Positions 16,460 to 24,303 of a stretch of DNA of 24,633 nt are shown in pieces. Location of the stretch: the NCBI GenBank assembly GCA_035526665.1, contig DATLBY010000175.1, positions 1-24,633 of the forward strand, read 5' to 3'. The stretch comes from DATLBY01 sp035526665. Lineage in GTDB: Bacteria; Acidobacteriota; Terriglobia; Bryobacterales; Bryobacteraceae. The notes under the pieces are model-generated. The model was not told the DNA's origin. It ran no database searches and saw only the letters and a program-made list of their open reading frames with translations. Each line of letters starts with the position of its first letter. Within the stretch, counting starts at the first letter, position 1. Both the position numbers and the translations under genes were made by a program.

Positions 16460-16606
16460 CTAGTCGCAGCCGGGATGGCCACAATTGCATTTGATTTCCG
16501 TCGTGTTCCCCGCGTCGTGACAATACGTGCTGCAGTATTTGCTATCTTCTGGAGCGAGGCACTGGCATGCCGGGTGAGCGCACTTCTTCTTGCTATCGGT
16601 TTCCAT
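16460..16606 (-). CDS. Bacterial metallothionein-like protein, 48 aa
   Basis: This is a 48-residue Cys-rich protein easily missed by length cut-offs. It has eight cysteines (9, 14, 16, 25, 29, 40, 42, 47) and three histidines (11, 30, 44). The arrangement is CAHPACQC, then YCSTYC, then CNCGHPGC, the pattern of the prokaryotic SmtA/BmtA-type metallothioneins that bind Zn, Cd or Cu through thiolate clusters. ATG 16606 has a near-perfect ribosome site (GGAGG, complement of 16615-16619) eight bases upstream. It is convergent with the DapA-like gene, whose stop is one base away, and divergent from the ABC ATPase gene (94 bases between starts, promoters not resolved). Cytoplasmic metal buffering would complement the Cu/Ag efflux operon 4 kb away. 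Confidence 0.85.
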   Translation of the reverse strand: METDSKKKCAHPACQCLAPEDSKYCSTYCHDAGNTTEIKCNCGHPGCD

Positions 16607-16700
16607 TTTGAAATCCTCCAGCATGTTGGATTCGCCGCGGCCTCAATTGTTACTAAAGACTGTGGCACGAGTATGGGCGCGATAGTCTGGAAAGATACTA

Positions 16701-17486
16701 ATGTCTGAATCTGGTCCTCCACTTATTGATGTGCAGCACGCCTCCGTGACCCGAGGCGAAAGGGTGGTACTGCATGATGTAACGCTCCGCATTGAGGTGG
16801 GCGAGCACGCCGCCATTCTGGGTCCGAACGGGTGCGGTAAATCCACGTTGGTGAAGATGCTGACGCGAGAGTGCTATCCGCTGGCCCGTCCCGGCAGTTC
16901 AGTGAAACTGTTTGGCCGCGAAGTGTGGAATATATTTGAATTGCGATCACTGCTGGGGATCGTAGCCAGCGACTTCCCTCCCCCAACGCGGCCGATCTCC
17001 GGAATCGAAATGGTGCTATCCGGATTTTTCAGCAGCATTGGCTTGTGGTCGCACCAGGACGTCACTAGCGACATGGAGGATCAGGCACAACACGCTCTCG
17101 CGCAACTCGAGGCCGGTCATCTAGCCGAGCGCAACTGCGCCGAGATGTCATCGGGGGAAGCCCGGCGTATCCTGATCGCCCGGGCTCTGGTGCATTCGCC
17201 CAAGGCTCTGCTGCTGGATGAGCCGAGCACCAGTCTGGATCTTTTCGCGCAACATGAACTTAGGGAAGCGATGCGGCGACTCGCGCAAGCCGGCGTAGCC
17301 ATACTGCTGGTGACCCATCAGCTGAGTGATATTATTCCCGAAATCGACAGGGTGATCCTGATGAAATTCGGCCGCGTAATGGCAGATGGACGTAAACGCG
17401 ACCTGCTGTCGCCGGAGCCGATCGAGAAGCTTTTCGGCACGCGGGTGGATCTCTCGGAGCGGAACGGCTATGTCCATGCCTGGTGA
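16701..17486 (+). CDS. Solitary ABC transporter ATP-binding protein
   Basis: This is a 261-residue ABC ATPase. Walker A is GPNGCGKST (41-49), the signature is SSGEARR (variant of LSGGQ, from residue 150), Walker B is LLLDEP (Asp173, Glu174), the D-loop is STSLD and the switch histidine is His206 in VTHQ. All catalytic residues are present, so it should hydrolyse ATP. The substitution SSGE in the signature and the LIDVQHASVTRGERVVLHDV start resemble ModF/YlmA-type stand-alone ATPases. No permease or binding-protein gene is adjacent. The next gene is a multi-pass membrane protein of a different family, only seven bases downstream. Whether the two cooperate is unknown. ATG 16701 has a modest ribosome site (GGAAAG). 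Confidence 0.9.
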   Translation: MSESGPPLIDVQHASVTRGERVVLHDVTLRIEVGEHAAILGPNGCGKSTLVKMLTRECYPLARPGSSVKLFGREVWNIFELRSLLGIVASDFPPPTRPISGIEMVLSGFFSSIGLWSHQDVTSDMEDQAQHALAQLEAGHLAERNCAEMSSGEARRILIARALVHSPKALLLDEPSTSLDLFAQHELREAMRRLAQAGVAILLVTHQLSDIIPEIDRVILMKFGRVMADGRKRDLLSPEPIEKLFGTRVDLSERNGYVHAW

Positions 17487-17493
17487 GTGAGAC

Positions 17494-18963
17494 GTGTTCC
17501 ACCGCTTCTCTCCGCTGCTGTCCAGCCGTGAGCGTCTCGAATACGGCCTGGTATCGTGGCTTTTCATAAAATTGCTGGCGCTGGTGTACATCGCCGCCTT
17601 CGCGTCTTTTGCGGTGCAGGTCCCCGGACTGATTGGGTCGCATGGGATACAGCCCGCCGCGCTCTACCTGCAACGCGTTTCCGAAGGATTAGGAGGCTCC
17701 GCGTACCGGCTGGTTCCCACACTTTTGTGGTTAGGATCCTCGGACAGGTTTTTGCAAGGCGCCTGCGTCGCGGGAATCTTCTGGGGATGCCTGGCGCTTT
17801 TTGGCGTGCTGTGGCGCGCAGCCCTGGTCGGAGCGTTCGCCCTCTACCTTTCCCTGGTGAGCGTCTCGCAGGAGTTTCTCTCGTACCAATGGGACTTCCT
17901 GCTGCTGGAAGCCGGATTTCTGGCTATCTTCACCGGCTACTCGCAAATTATCATCTGGCTGTTTCGCTGGCTATTGTTTCGCTTGATGTTCTTGTCGGGA
18001 GCCGTGAAGCTCTTCAGCGGGGATCCGACATGGCGATCGCTCACGGCGCTGACTTTTCATTACCAGACCCAGCCACTGCCGACGCCGCTGGCCTGGTACG
18101 CGCAACAACTTCCGGTGTGGTTTCAAAAAGCATCCTGCTTAGGAGTATTCATTATTGAGCTTGGGTTCGCCCTGCTGATTCTGGGACCGCGCCGCGCCCG
18201 GCTAATTGCGCTGCCGCCGCTATTGGCTCTACAGGTGCTGATCGCGCTCACGGGCAACTACGCGTTTTTCAACCTGCTGGCAATGTCGCTTTGCGTTTTT
18301 CTCTTGGATGATGAAGCGCTGGCGCGTATATTGCCACACCGCATCAGAACACGAAAGGTAGTCTCGGAGGGGCGCGTCCAGGGCGCACTCGCAGGCTCCA
18401 TGGCGCTATTAGTTAGTGTGCTGAGTGTTGCGCAGATCACTGAGCAGTATTTTGGGGTGCTACCAGCGAGCGCCAAAACTGTGGTTTCGCTGGCGGCGCC
18501 ATACGGGATCAGCAACAGCTATGGACTGTTTGCCGTGATGACGACTAGACGACCCGAGATCGTGGTGGAAGGATCGCGCGACGGCGTTGAGTGGCATGCG
18601 TATGGGTTTCAGTATAAGCCTGGGGAACTCCAGCAGAGGCCAGGGTGGGTTGCCCCGCGGCAGCCGAGACTGGACTGGCAGATGTGGTTCGCTGCTTTGG
18701 GCTCCTACCGGGAGAATATCTGGTTCGTAAATTTTCTGGCGCGGTTGCTGCAAGGATCACCGGAAGTTCTTGCGTTGTTGGGCAATAATCCCTTCCCCGG
18801 CCAGCCGCCGAAGTATGTACGCGCCTTGCTATTTGATTACAGCTTCACCGATTACCGGCAGACTTCCGGAGACTGGTGGATCAGAAGGCCGGGGGGCACG
18901 TATCTGCGCGCCGTTTCGCTGGAGGATCTGTCTGACCTGCCGATCTTACGAGGCGGTAGCTAA
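17494..18963 (+). CDS. Lipase maturation factor (LMF)-family membrane protein
   Basis: This is a 489-residue polytopic membrane protein. The family hallmark QWDFLLLEAGFLAIF starts at Gln132, preceded by SQEFLSY and followed by FRLMFLSGAVKLFSGDPTW and LTALTFHYQTQPLPTP. All are typical of the LMF1/LMF2 family. About eight hydrophobic segments fill the first 310 residues. The rest is a soluble domain with EGSRDGVEWHAYGFQYKPGE and PRLDWQMWFAALG, also a known LMF segment. In vertebrates LMF1 helps fold lipases in the endoplasmic reticulum; the bacterial role is not established. GTG start at 17494, seven bases after the ABC ATPase stop, so probably cotranscribed. No lipase gene is in the window. 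Confidence 0.87.
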   Translation: MFHRFSPLLSSRERLEYGLVSWLFIKLLALVYIAAFASFAVQVPGLIGSHGIQPAALYLQRVSEGLGGSAYRLVPTLLWLGSSDRFLQGACVAGIFWGCLALFGVLWRAALVGAFALYLSLVSVSQEFLSYQWDFLLLEAGFLAIFTGYSQIIIWLFRWLLFRLMFLSGAVKLFSGDPTWRSLTALTFHYQTQPLPTPLAWYAQQLPVWFQKASCLGVFIIELGFALLILGPRRARLIALPPLLALQVLIALTGNYAFFNLLAMSLCVFLLDDEALARILPHRIRTRKVVSEGRVQGALAGSMALLVSVLSVAQITEQYFGVLPASAKTVVSLAAPYGISNSYGLFAVMTTRRPEIVVEGSRDGVEWHAYGFQYKPGELQQRPGWVAPRQPRLDWQMWFAALGSYRENIWFVNFLARLLQGSPEVLALLGNNPFPGQPPKYVRALLFDYSFTDYRQTSGDWWIRRPGGTYLRAVSLEDLSDLPILRGGS

Positions 18964-19103
18964 TCCCTTGTATATCTTGGGATCACGGCATCTGATACCG
19001 TTAATGAGGGCTGGTTTGTCAATTAGACCAGAACACGGCTGTTCGGCGTGCTGCTCCAGACTTCCGGGCGTCAGAAAAAGCTTCATTGTGAAAGGGACTA
19101 AAC

Positions 19104-20672
19104 ATGAAAGTGCACCTTGTGAATCCGAGCGACACCGCATTTGGTACGGCAGTTATTACCCCTCGCTGGTTATACGTACTCGCGGCAGCGACACCGGCGA
19201 CCTTCGGCGACCCGGTAATCTGTGACGAAACGCTGGAGCAATTAGATCCCGCGCGGGTGGCGGCCGGGGATGTGGTGGGTATTGGAATCCACACCGGCAA
19301 CGCACTGCGCGGCTATGCGATCGGACGCCAATTGAGCGCTCAAGGCGCCGCGGTCATCTTCGGCGGCATCCATTCGACTCTCTATCCGGAGGAGGCCTTC
19401 GAGCGTGGCGGAGCCATTGCGGTGGTGAAAGGAGACGGCGACGTAGCCTGGGGCCAGGCGCTAAACGATTTTGCTAGCGGCCGGCTGCAGCGAATCTACG
19501 AGGGTGGCCGCGTGGAACCGGATCAGTTCAAAGCCGCGCGCTGGGACCTGATGCCGGATGAGGGCTACATGTGGGCATCGGTGCAAACGGTACGCGGATG
19601 TTCCAAGCACTGCTCGTTCTGCTCCGTCTGGCGCACGGATGGTCAAAAGCCGCGGCAACGCGCCTCCGACCCAGTGATCGAAGAGATTGTAGAGCTGCGG
19701 CGCAAGGGCTTCCGCTTTATTGCCTTGGCGGACGATAATTTTTACCCGGTGTCGCTGACGGATATCAAGCTGGCCGAGCGGCAGAACAATCAGGAGCGGG
19801 TGCAGCAGTTGAAAAGCATTCGCGAAGAACGCTTTGAACTGATGGAGCGTCTAGCCGATCTGCCGAAGGACATGATTTTCTTCACGCAGATCACCATGGA
19901 GGCCGCCGAGGACACTAAGTTTCTGGACGCGATGAAAGCCGCCAGAATCAAGGGCGCGCTGGTCGGAGTGGAGGCAGTAACACCCGAAGGGCTCAAGGCG
20001 GTTTACAAGGACTTTAACTGCTCCGGCGACAGCCTGGTGAAGCAGCTTCAGACCTTCAGAGACCATGGGGTGCATGTGCTGGGCTCGTTCATTTTCGGCC
20101 TGCATACCGACCGGCCGGATACGTTTGATGCGACGCTGGAACTCGCGGACAAGGCCGGCCTGACATTCGCGCAATTCGTGATGTTGACGCCGTTCTGCGG
20201 GACAGTCGATTTCGAGAAATGGGAAAAATCGTTCCACGGGAATCCGCCCACGGTGGCGGGCGTTCCCCTGACGCGCTACTGGCTGATTCCGGCCGACGAG
20301 CGGCCCAAAATGTTCATGCCGCACCCCACGATGAGTTCCGAGGAGATGCGCCAGCGAACGCAAAGTGTATGGGACAGATTCTACAGCTTCAAATCCGTTT
20401 GGAAGCGCTCGCGCTGCACGCCCGATCTGAAGGCCAGGCTGGCGTTCATCTTCATTTCCAAGCTCTACCGGCAGATGTACGCCAGCACCGGCATCGCCAC
20501 GGACAGCGCCCGGCGGAACCGCGCCACTGCGTGGGCTCGGATGCTGGCGAAGCCGTGCCGCCGCCTCTTCCAGGCCAATCTGATGCCTGAGCTGGAGGTC
20601 CCAAGAAAGAAGCTCGAGTACACGCCGGGCGCACCCAACGTGACGCAAGGCTCTTTCAACGTACTGCAGTAA
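19104..20672 (+). CDS. B12-binding-domain radical SAM protein
   Basis: This is a 522-residue radical SAM enzyme. The [4Fe-4S]-SAM motif is CSKHCSFC (Cys166, 170, 173, form CxxxCxxC). The N-terminal 150 residues form the B12-binding-like Rossmann domain typical of this class: VHLVNPSDTAFGT, GIGIHTGNALRGY and GGIHSTLYPEEAF, followed by KGDGD. The radical SAM barrel has DDNFYPV, GALVGVEAVTPEGL and GSFIFGLHTD. The product is unknown; family members include methyltransferases and ring-rearranging enzymes. No DxHxxG cobalamin motif is evident, so B12 may not be bound base-off. Start ATG 19104 has AAGGGA upstream. The 140-base gap before it (18964-19103) has no gene I can support. It ends nine bases from the stop of a convergent O-methyltransferase gene. 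Confidence 0.9.
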   Translation: MKVHLVNPSDTAFGTAVITPRWLYVLAAATPATFGDPVICDETLEQLDPARVAAGDVVGIGIHTGNALRGYAIGRQLSAQGAAVIFGGIHSTLYPEEAFERGGAIAVVKGDGDVAWGQALNDFASGRLQRIYEGGRVEPDQFKAARWDLMPDEGYMWASVQTVRGCSKHCSFCSVWRTDGQKPRQRASDPVIEEIVELRRKGFRFIALADDNFYPVSLTDIKLAERQNNQERVQQLKSIREERFELMERLADLPKDMIFFTQITMEAAEDTKFLDAMKAARIKGALVGVEAVTPEGLKAVYKDFNCSGDSLVKQLQTFRDHGVHVLGSFIFGLHTDRPDTFDATLELADKAGLTFAQFVMLTPFCGTVDFEKWEKSFHGNPPTVAGVPLTRYWLIPADERPKMFMPHPTMSSEEMRQRTQSVWDRFYSFKSVWKRSRCTPDLKARLAFIFISKLYRQMYASTGIATDSARRNRATAWARMLAKPCRRLFQANLMPELEVPRKKLEYTPGAPNVTQGSFNVLQ

Positions 20673-20685
20673 CGCAGCTTGTTAC
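20669..20685. terminator. Small hairpin spanning two convergent stop codons
   Basis: GTAAC (20669-20673) and GTTAC (20681-20685) form a 5-bp inverted repeat with a 7-base loop. It contains the TAA of the radical SAM gene and the complement of the TAA of the O-methyltransferase gene. The stem is short and has no U-tract. It may serve as a weak two-way transcript end or be chance. Confidence 0.2.
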
Positions 20686-21689
20686 ACGGTAGCTAAAACA
20701 GCGTCGACTGTTTTGCCGGTGCGGCGCGCCTGGACCTTGGAAAAACCGGCGGTCTGGAGAAGGGCGGTATACTCAGCCACCGTCCGCTCCCTTCCCTCGG
20801 TGCAGACGAGCATATTGAGGGACTGCAGCTGGACCGTCACCGGTCCGGTCTTGTCGTCATCCAGCAGCTTTTCGGCAATCAGCAGACCGCCGCCCACGCC
20901 TAAAGCGACCCGTACTTTTCGCAGCAGGAGCGCCACCTTGGCATCCGACCAATCATGCAGAATCTGGCCTAGCGCGTAGAGATCCGCCGGGGGGAGCTCG
21001 TCACTAAAGAAGTCACCCGGCGCCAAGTCGATGCGATCGGCTACTAGACAATCCAGAACATACTCGCGCGCAATGGGCATCACGTCGGGAAGATCGAATA
21101 CCGTCCCCTCGAGTTCGGGGTACCGCTCGCAGGCGGCAATCACCAGATGTCCGGTGGCCCCGCCGAGATCGACCAACCGGCGGAAGTGGCTGAGGTCGAA
21201 AGCGGCAGCCACGGCGGCGGAGCTAATCATTCCGCGGCCGTGCATACCGGCCAGGAATTCGCGTTTTTTCTCCTCCGTGTTGAAGAAATGTTCAAAGAGC
21301 GTGGCGCCCTCCGAGCCGAACGTCTGCTTCCAGCGGTGGGTTCCCCGGACAACGGCGGCTTGCAGGTTCGACCACATGGGATAGAGCGCCATGTCGGAGT
21401 AGCGGATGTATCCACGCAGCGACCGCGGGTTGCCGGCCACCAGATACGTGGAAGCCAGGGCGGTATTCGAGTAGACGTTCTCCTTTTTCGCCAGCAGCTC
21501 GAGGCCGACGCAGCTATCCAGCAATTGCTCGAGAGCGACGGCGTTTGCCTTCATTTCCACGGCGAGATCCGCTGCCGTTGCAGGCTCTTTGGCAAGGCGA
21601 TCGAAGATGCCCATCGATACGGATACGAACATCACCTTGGAGCGGCGAAAACCGTCCAGCAAATCTAATACGGGTTTGGGATCGATCAT
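20682..21689 (-). CDS. SAM-dependent small-molecule O-methyltransferase
   Basis: This is a 335-residue methyltransferase of the plant-type O-methyltransferase/ASMT family, which transfers a methyl group to a hydroxyl of an aromatic or polyketide-like substrate. An N-terminal winged-helix dimerisation domain (about 1-95: GIFDRLAKEPATAADLAVEM) precedes the SAM-binding fold. The SAM motif DLGGATG is at 174-180, FDLPDV follows, and the catalytic His245 lies in ILHDWSD. The C-terminal AEYTALLQTAGFSKV is family-typical. It lies downstream of the aldehyde dehydrogenase on the same strand after 88 bases, and is convergent with the radical SAM gene. Methylation of a product made by neighbouring enzymes is possible but unproven. 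The ribosome site is weak. Confidence 0.87.
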   Translation of the reverse strand: MIDPKPVLDLLDGFRRSKVMFVSVSMGIFDRLAKEPATAADLAVEMKANAVALEQLLDSCVGLELLAKKENVYSNTALASTYLVAGNPRSLRGYIRYSDMALYPMWSNLQAAVVRGTHRWKQTFGSEGATLFEHFFNTEEKKREFLAGMHGRGMISSAAVAAAFDLSHFRRLVDLGGATGHLVIAACERYPELEGTVFDLPDVMPIAREYVLDCLVADRIDLAPGDFFSDELPPADLYALGQILHDWSDAKVALLLRKVRVALGVGGGLLIAEKLLDDDKTGPVTVQLQSLNMLVCTEGRERTVAEYTALLQTAGFSKVQARRTGKTVDAVLATV

Positions 21690-21777
21690 GCTCTATTCCG
21701 CAGTCCGTGGATCTCCGGCAGGAGACGAATGGCTTTCGAAGTCTGTTCCATTCCCGCTATTATCGCCGGGTTCGCCG

Positions 21778-23142
21778 TTACGCGAGATAAATGGTCTTGG
21801 CATTTACGAATTCGCGTATTCCGGCCAAGCCGAGCTCACGCCCATAGCCGGAGCGTTTGATTCCGCCAAAGGGAAGCCGGGGATCTGAAGCAACCATGGC
21901 GTTAAAGAAGACCTGGCCCGATTCGATGTGGCGGGCGAAGAGCTGCTGCTCGGCCGTATCCGACGTCCATACGCTGGCCCCTAGCCCAAACGGGGTGTCG
22001 TTGGCGATTCGGATCGCCTCGGCGGCATCTTGCACGCGGAACAACATGGCTACCGGTCCGAAGATCTCCTCTTGGTAAACGGGAGAGGCTGGGGAGACTC
22101 CGGTCAGTACGGTGGGCTGGTAGAAGAATCCGGGGCGATCCAGCGGCTGGCCGCCGGTCAGCACGGCAGCCCCGTGTTCCATCGCAGTGCGCACCTGGGT
22201 ATCGAGGATGTTGCGGATATCAGCGGTGGCGAGCGGACCAAGCTGTGTGTCTTCATCCAGCGGATCACCAATGCGGAGCGATTCCATTCCCGCGATGAAT
22301 TCCCGCTCAAAGCGGTCGTAGACGGCATGGTGTACCAGAAAGCGTTTGGCCGCGATACAGGATTGTCCGTTGTTGATGCAGCGCGCTTTCACGCCGGTCT
22401 CGGTGGCGCGCGCGAGATCGGCCGAGGGCATCACGATGAAGGGATCGCTGCCGCCCAGCTCGAGTACCATTTTTTTCAGATTGCGGCCAGCTGCCGCGGC
22501 GACTTCCGAGCCCGCCTGCTCGCTGCCGGTCAACGTAGCGGCCGCAATGCGGGGGTCTTGCAGGATTTGGGGAACCGCGTCCGAACCCACCAGGAGCGTT
22601 TGAAACACTCCCTCCTCGAAGCCGGCCCGGCGCAGGACGTCCTCCATCGCGAGGGCACACTGCGGCACATTGGAGGCGTGTTTCAGCAGGGCGACGTTGC
22701 CGGCCATCAGTGCAGGTGCGGCAAACCGGAACGCCTGCCAAAGAGGGAAATTCCAGGGCATGATGGCGAGAATGGCGCCGAGCGGATCGTAGCGGATGTA
22801 GCTTCGCGCAGCACTTGAGGGCACTACTTCTTCCGCCAGGTGAGCGGCGCCGTGTTCCGCATAGTAGCGGCAGCCGGCCGCGCATTTCGTCACTTCATCC
22901 CTTGCCGCCTGAATCGGTTTGCCCATTTCGAGAGTCATCAGCCGCGCCAGCTTTTCCTGCTCTGCCAGGAGAATGTCAGCGGCCTGCCGGAGAGCCCCAG
23001 CCCGGGCGGCGAACGAACTCTCGCGGTAACGTTGAAACGCCGCAGCGGCTACACCGAGCTTACGGTCGATTTCATTGGAAGAGAGTGGCTCAAAGGTACG
23101 GACGGTTTGGCCGGAGAATGGATTCACACTGGCAATCGGCAT
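21778..23142 (-). CDS. NAD(P)-dependent aldehyde dehydrogenase, succinate-semialdehyde type
   Basis: This is a 454-residue aldehyde dehydrogenase that oxidises an aldehyde to its acid. Motifs present: MPWNFPLW (oxyanion Asn region), LTGSEQAGSEVA (cofactor-binding), LELGGSDPF with general-base Glu228, NNGQSCIAAKRF with nucleophile Cys262, and EEIFGPV. The NNGQSC context, short length and N-terminal ASVNPFSGQTV fit the GabD/Sad-type succinate-semialdehyde dehydrogenase branch (usual length 455-490). The exact substrate cannot be fixed from sequence. It is divergent from the nucleoside-hydrolase-like gene, with 55 bases between starts. The methyltransferase gene follows downstream, so they may share a transcript. 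Confidence 0.92.
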   Translation of the reverse strand: MPIASVNPFSGQTVRTFEPLSSNEIDRKLGVAAAAFQRYRESSFAARAGALRQAADILLAEQEKLARLMTLEMGKPIQAARDEVTKCAAGCRYYAEHGAAHLAEEVVPSSAARSYIRYDPLGAILAIMPWNFPLWQAFRFAAPALMAGNVALLKHASNVPQCALAMEDVLRRAGFEEGVFQTLLVGSDAVPQILQDPRIAAATLTGSEQAGSEVAAAAGRNLKKMVLELGGSDPFIVMPSADLARATETGVKARCINNGQSCIAAKRFLVHHAVYDRFEREFIAGMESLRIGDPLDEDTQLGPLATADIRNILDTQVRTAMEHGAAVLTGGQPLDRPGFFYQPTVLTGVSPASPVYQEEIFGPVAMLFRVQDAAEAIRIANDTPFGLGASVWTSDTAEQQLFARHIESGQVFFNAMVASDPRLPFGGIKRSGYGRELGLAGIREFVNAKTIYLA

Positions 23143-23197
23143 GCTGCAGCTATTCTAGCCGCGGGTGTAAGATTACTGCCATAGGGAGTTCTTCCGA

Positions 23198-24259
23198 ATG
23201 CAGTTTGCGGGACAAGCCAAACCGCCGGTGGGCATCATCTTCGATTGCGATATGGGCAACAGCATCGACGCTGCCCTGGCGCTGGCATTGCTATACGGCC
23301 TGGATGGGAAGAACGAAGCTCGTGTAGTCTCCATCAGTGTCAGCAAATCCAATCTGAAGTCGGCGGCCTATTGTGAGGCGTTCGGCCGCTTTTATGCAGG
23401 CGCGGTGAGTGGAGCGTTTAATTCCGCGGGGAGAACGCTCCCGGTGGGCATGGCAATCCATGGGAAGGATCAACGCGACACACCGATGCTTACCGTCCCG
23501 CTGGCTAAAGTGAATGCAAAGGGCGATCCCGTGTATGCCCACGGCATCCACAAATTGAACGATACGGCGGAGGTTGCGGCGTTGATCCGCAACGCATTTA
23601 CCGCCCAACACGACGAGAATGCGCTGGTGGTGCTGGCGGGACCTGCCACGAACCTGGCACAGGTGTTGGATTTGCCTGGAGCCAAAGAGTTGATCGCAAA
23701 AAAGGTACGCTTGCTCGCCGTGGCCGCGGGAGCCTATCCCGCCGGAAAGCCTGAACCGCACATCCAGGCCGATATCGCAGCGGCCAAGAAAGTTTTCGCG
23801 GAGTGGCCCACGCCGATCGTCGCGTCGGGCTACGAAGTGGGAGAAGCGCTGCGGTATCCAGCATCCAGTATTGAAAAAGACTTCGGCTGGACTGAGGACC
23901 ACCCCGTAGTGGACGCTTACCGTGCTTACAAACCCATGCCGTACGATGCACCTACCTGGGACATGAGTCCGGTACTGTACGCCATACGGACGAAGGAGGA
24001 GTATTTCCAGCTATCGGCACCAGGGACCATCACAGTGAACGATGATGCCAGTACGCGGTTTAGCGAGTCGGCCGGAGGGAAGCATAGGTATTTGATCGTG
24101 GACCCGGCCCAGCGGGAACGCATCATCAAAGCCTATGTGGAGTTAGTCAGCGCAAGACCAGTTCCGAAGCAGCCCCGGATCCGTCCTCCAAAGAAGGACG
24201 AAAAGCCCGAAGTGAAACCCGCTGAGGTCAAACCGGAGGATCCGAAGGTAGTTAAATAA
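23198..24259 (+). CDS. Nucleoside-hydrolase-like protein with altered Asp motif
   Basis: This is a 353-residue protein of the inosine-uridine nucleoside hydrolase fold. These enzymes cleave the N-glycosidic bond with a calcium ion held by an N-terminal Asp cluster. Here the cluster reads DCDMGNSIDAALAL (Asp16, Asp18, Ser22, Asp24, Ala25). Related proteins I know carry DMGNDIDDALAL, so two acidic positions are changed to Ser and Ala. Other landmarks remain: VYAHGIHKLND, LVVLAGPATNLAQVL, a central PEPHIQADIAAAKKVF and, near the C-terminus, TWDMSPVLYA (ribose-contact Asp). The last about 40 residues are a Pro/Lys/Glu-rich tail with repeats of KPE and KPAEVKP. There is no signal peptide. ATG 23198 has AGGGAG upstream. 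Loss of calcium ligands suggests altered activity or a binding role. Confidence 0.82.
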   Translation: MQFAGQAKPPVGIIFDCDMGNSIDAALALALLYGLDGKNEARVVSISVSKSNLKSAAYCEAFGRFYAGAVSGAFNSAGRTLPVGMAIHGKDQRDTPMLTVPLAKVNAKGDPVYAHGIHKLNDTAEVAALIRNAFTAQHDENALVVLAGPATNLAQVLDLPGAKELIAKKVRLLAVAAGAYPAGKPEPHIQADIAAAKKVFAEWPTPIVASGYEVGEALRYPASSIEKDFGWTEDHPVVDAYRAYKPMPYDAPTWDMSPVLYAIRTKEEYFQLSAPGTITVNDDASTRFSESAGGKHRYLIVDPAQRERIIKAYVELVSARPVPKQPRIRPPKKDEKPEVKPAEVKPEDPKVVK

Positions 24260-24264
24260 AGGAC

Positions 24265-24298
24265 TTTACTGCCGGTTTACCAGTAAACTAAAGGCAGT
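24265..24298. promoter_or_regulatory. Overlapping inverted repeats between two genes
   Basis: Several arms overlap in the 44-base gap. TTTACTG (24265-24271) pairs with CAGTAAA (24281-24287) across nine bases. Alternatively ACTGCC (24268-24273) pairs with GGCAGT (24293-24298), enclosing GTTTAC (24275-24280) and GTAAAC (24283-24288). No U-tract follows. This may be an operator for the next gene, an RNA switch with competing stems, or a transcript end for the gene before it. Confidence 0.4.
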
Positions 24299-24303
24299 TG
24301 GTT

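Noticed and set aside
18964..19103. A promoter for the radical SAM gene (TTGTCA near 19016)
   Set aside because: No acceptable -10 at 16-18 bases; kept only as an unresolved intergenic region.
19851..20648. 265-codon minus-strand frame opposite the radical SAM gene
   Set aside because: Shadow frame, rich in His/Arg/Gln, with no motif; the plus strand carries the full radical SAM signature.
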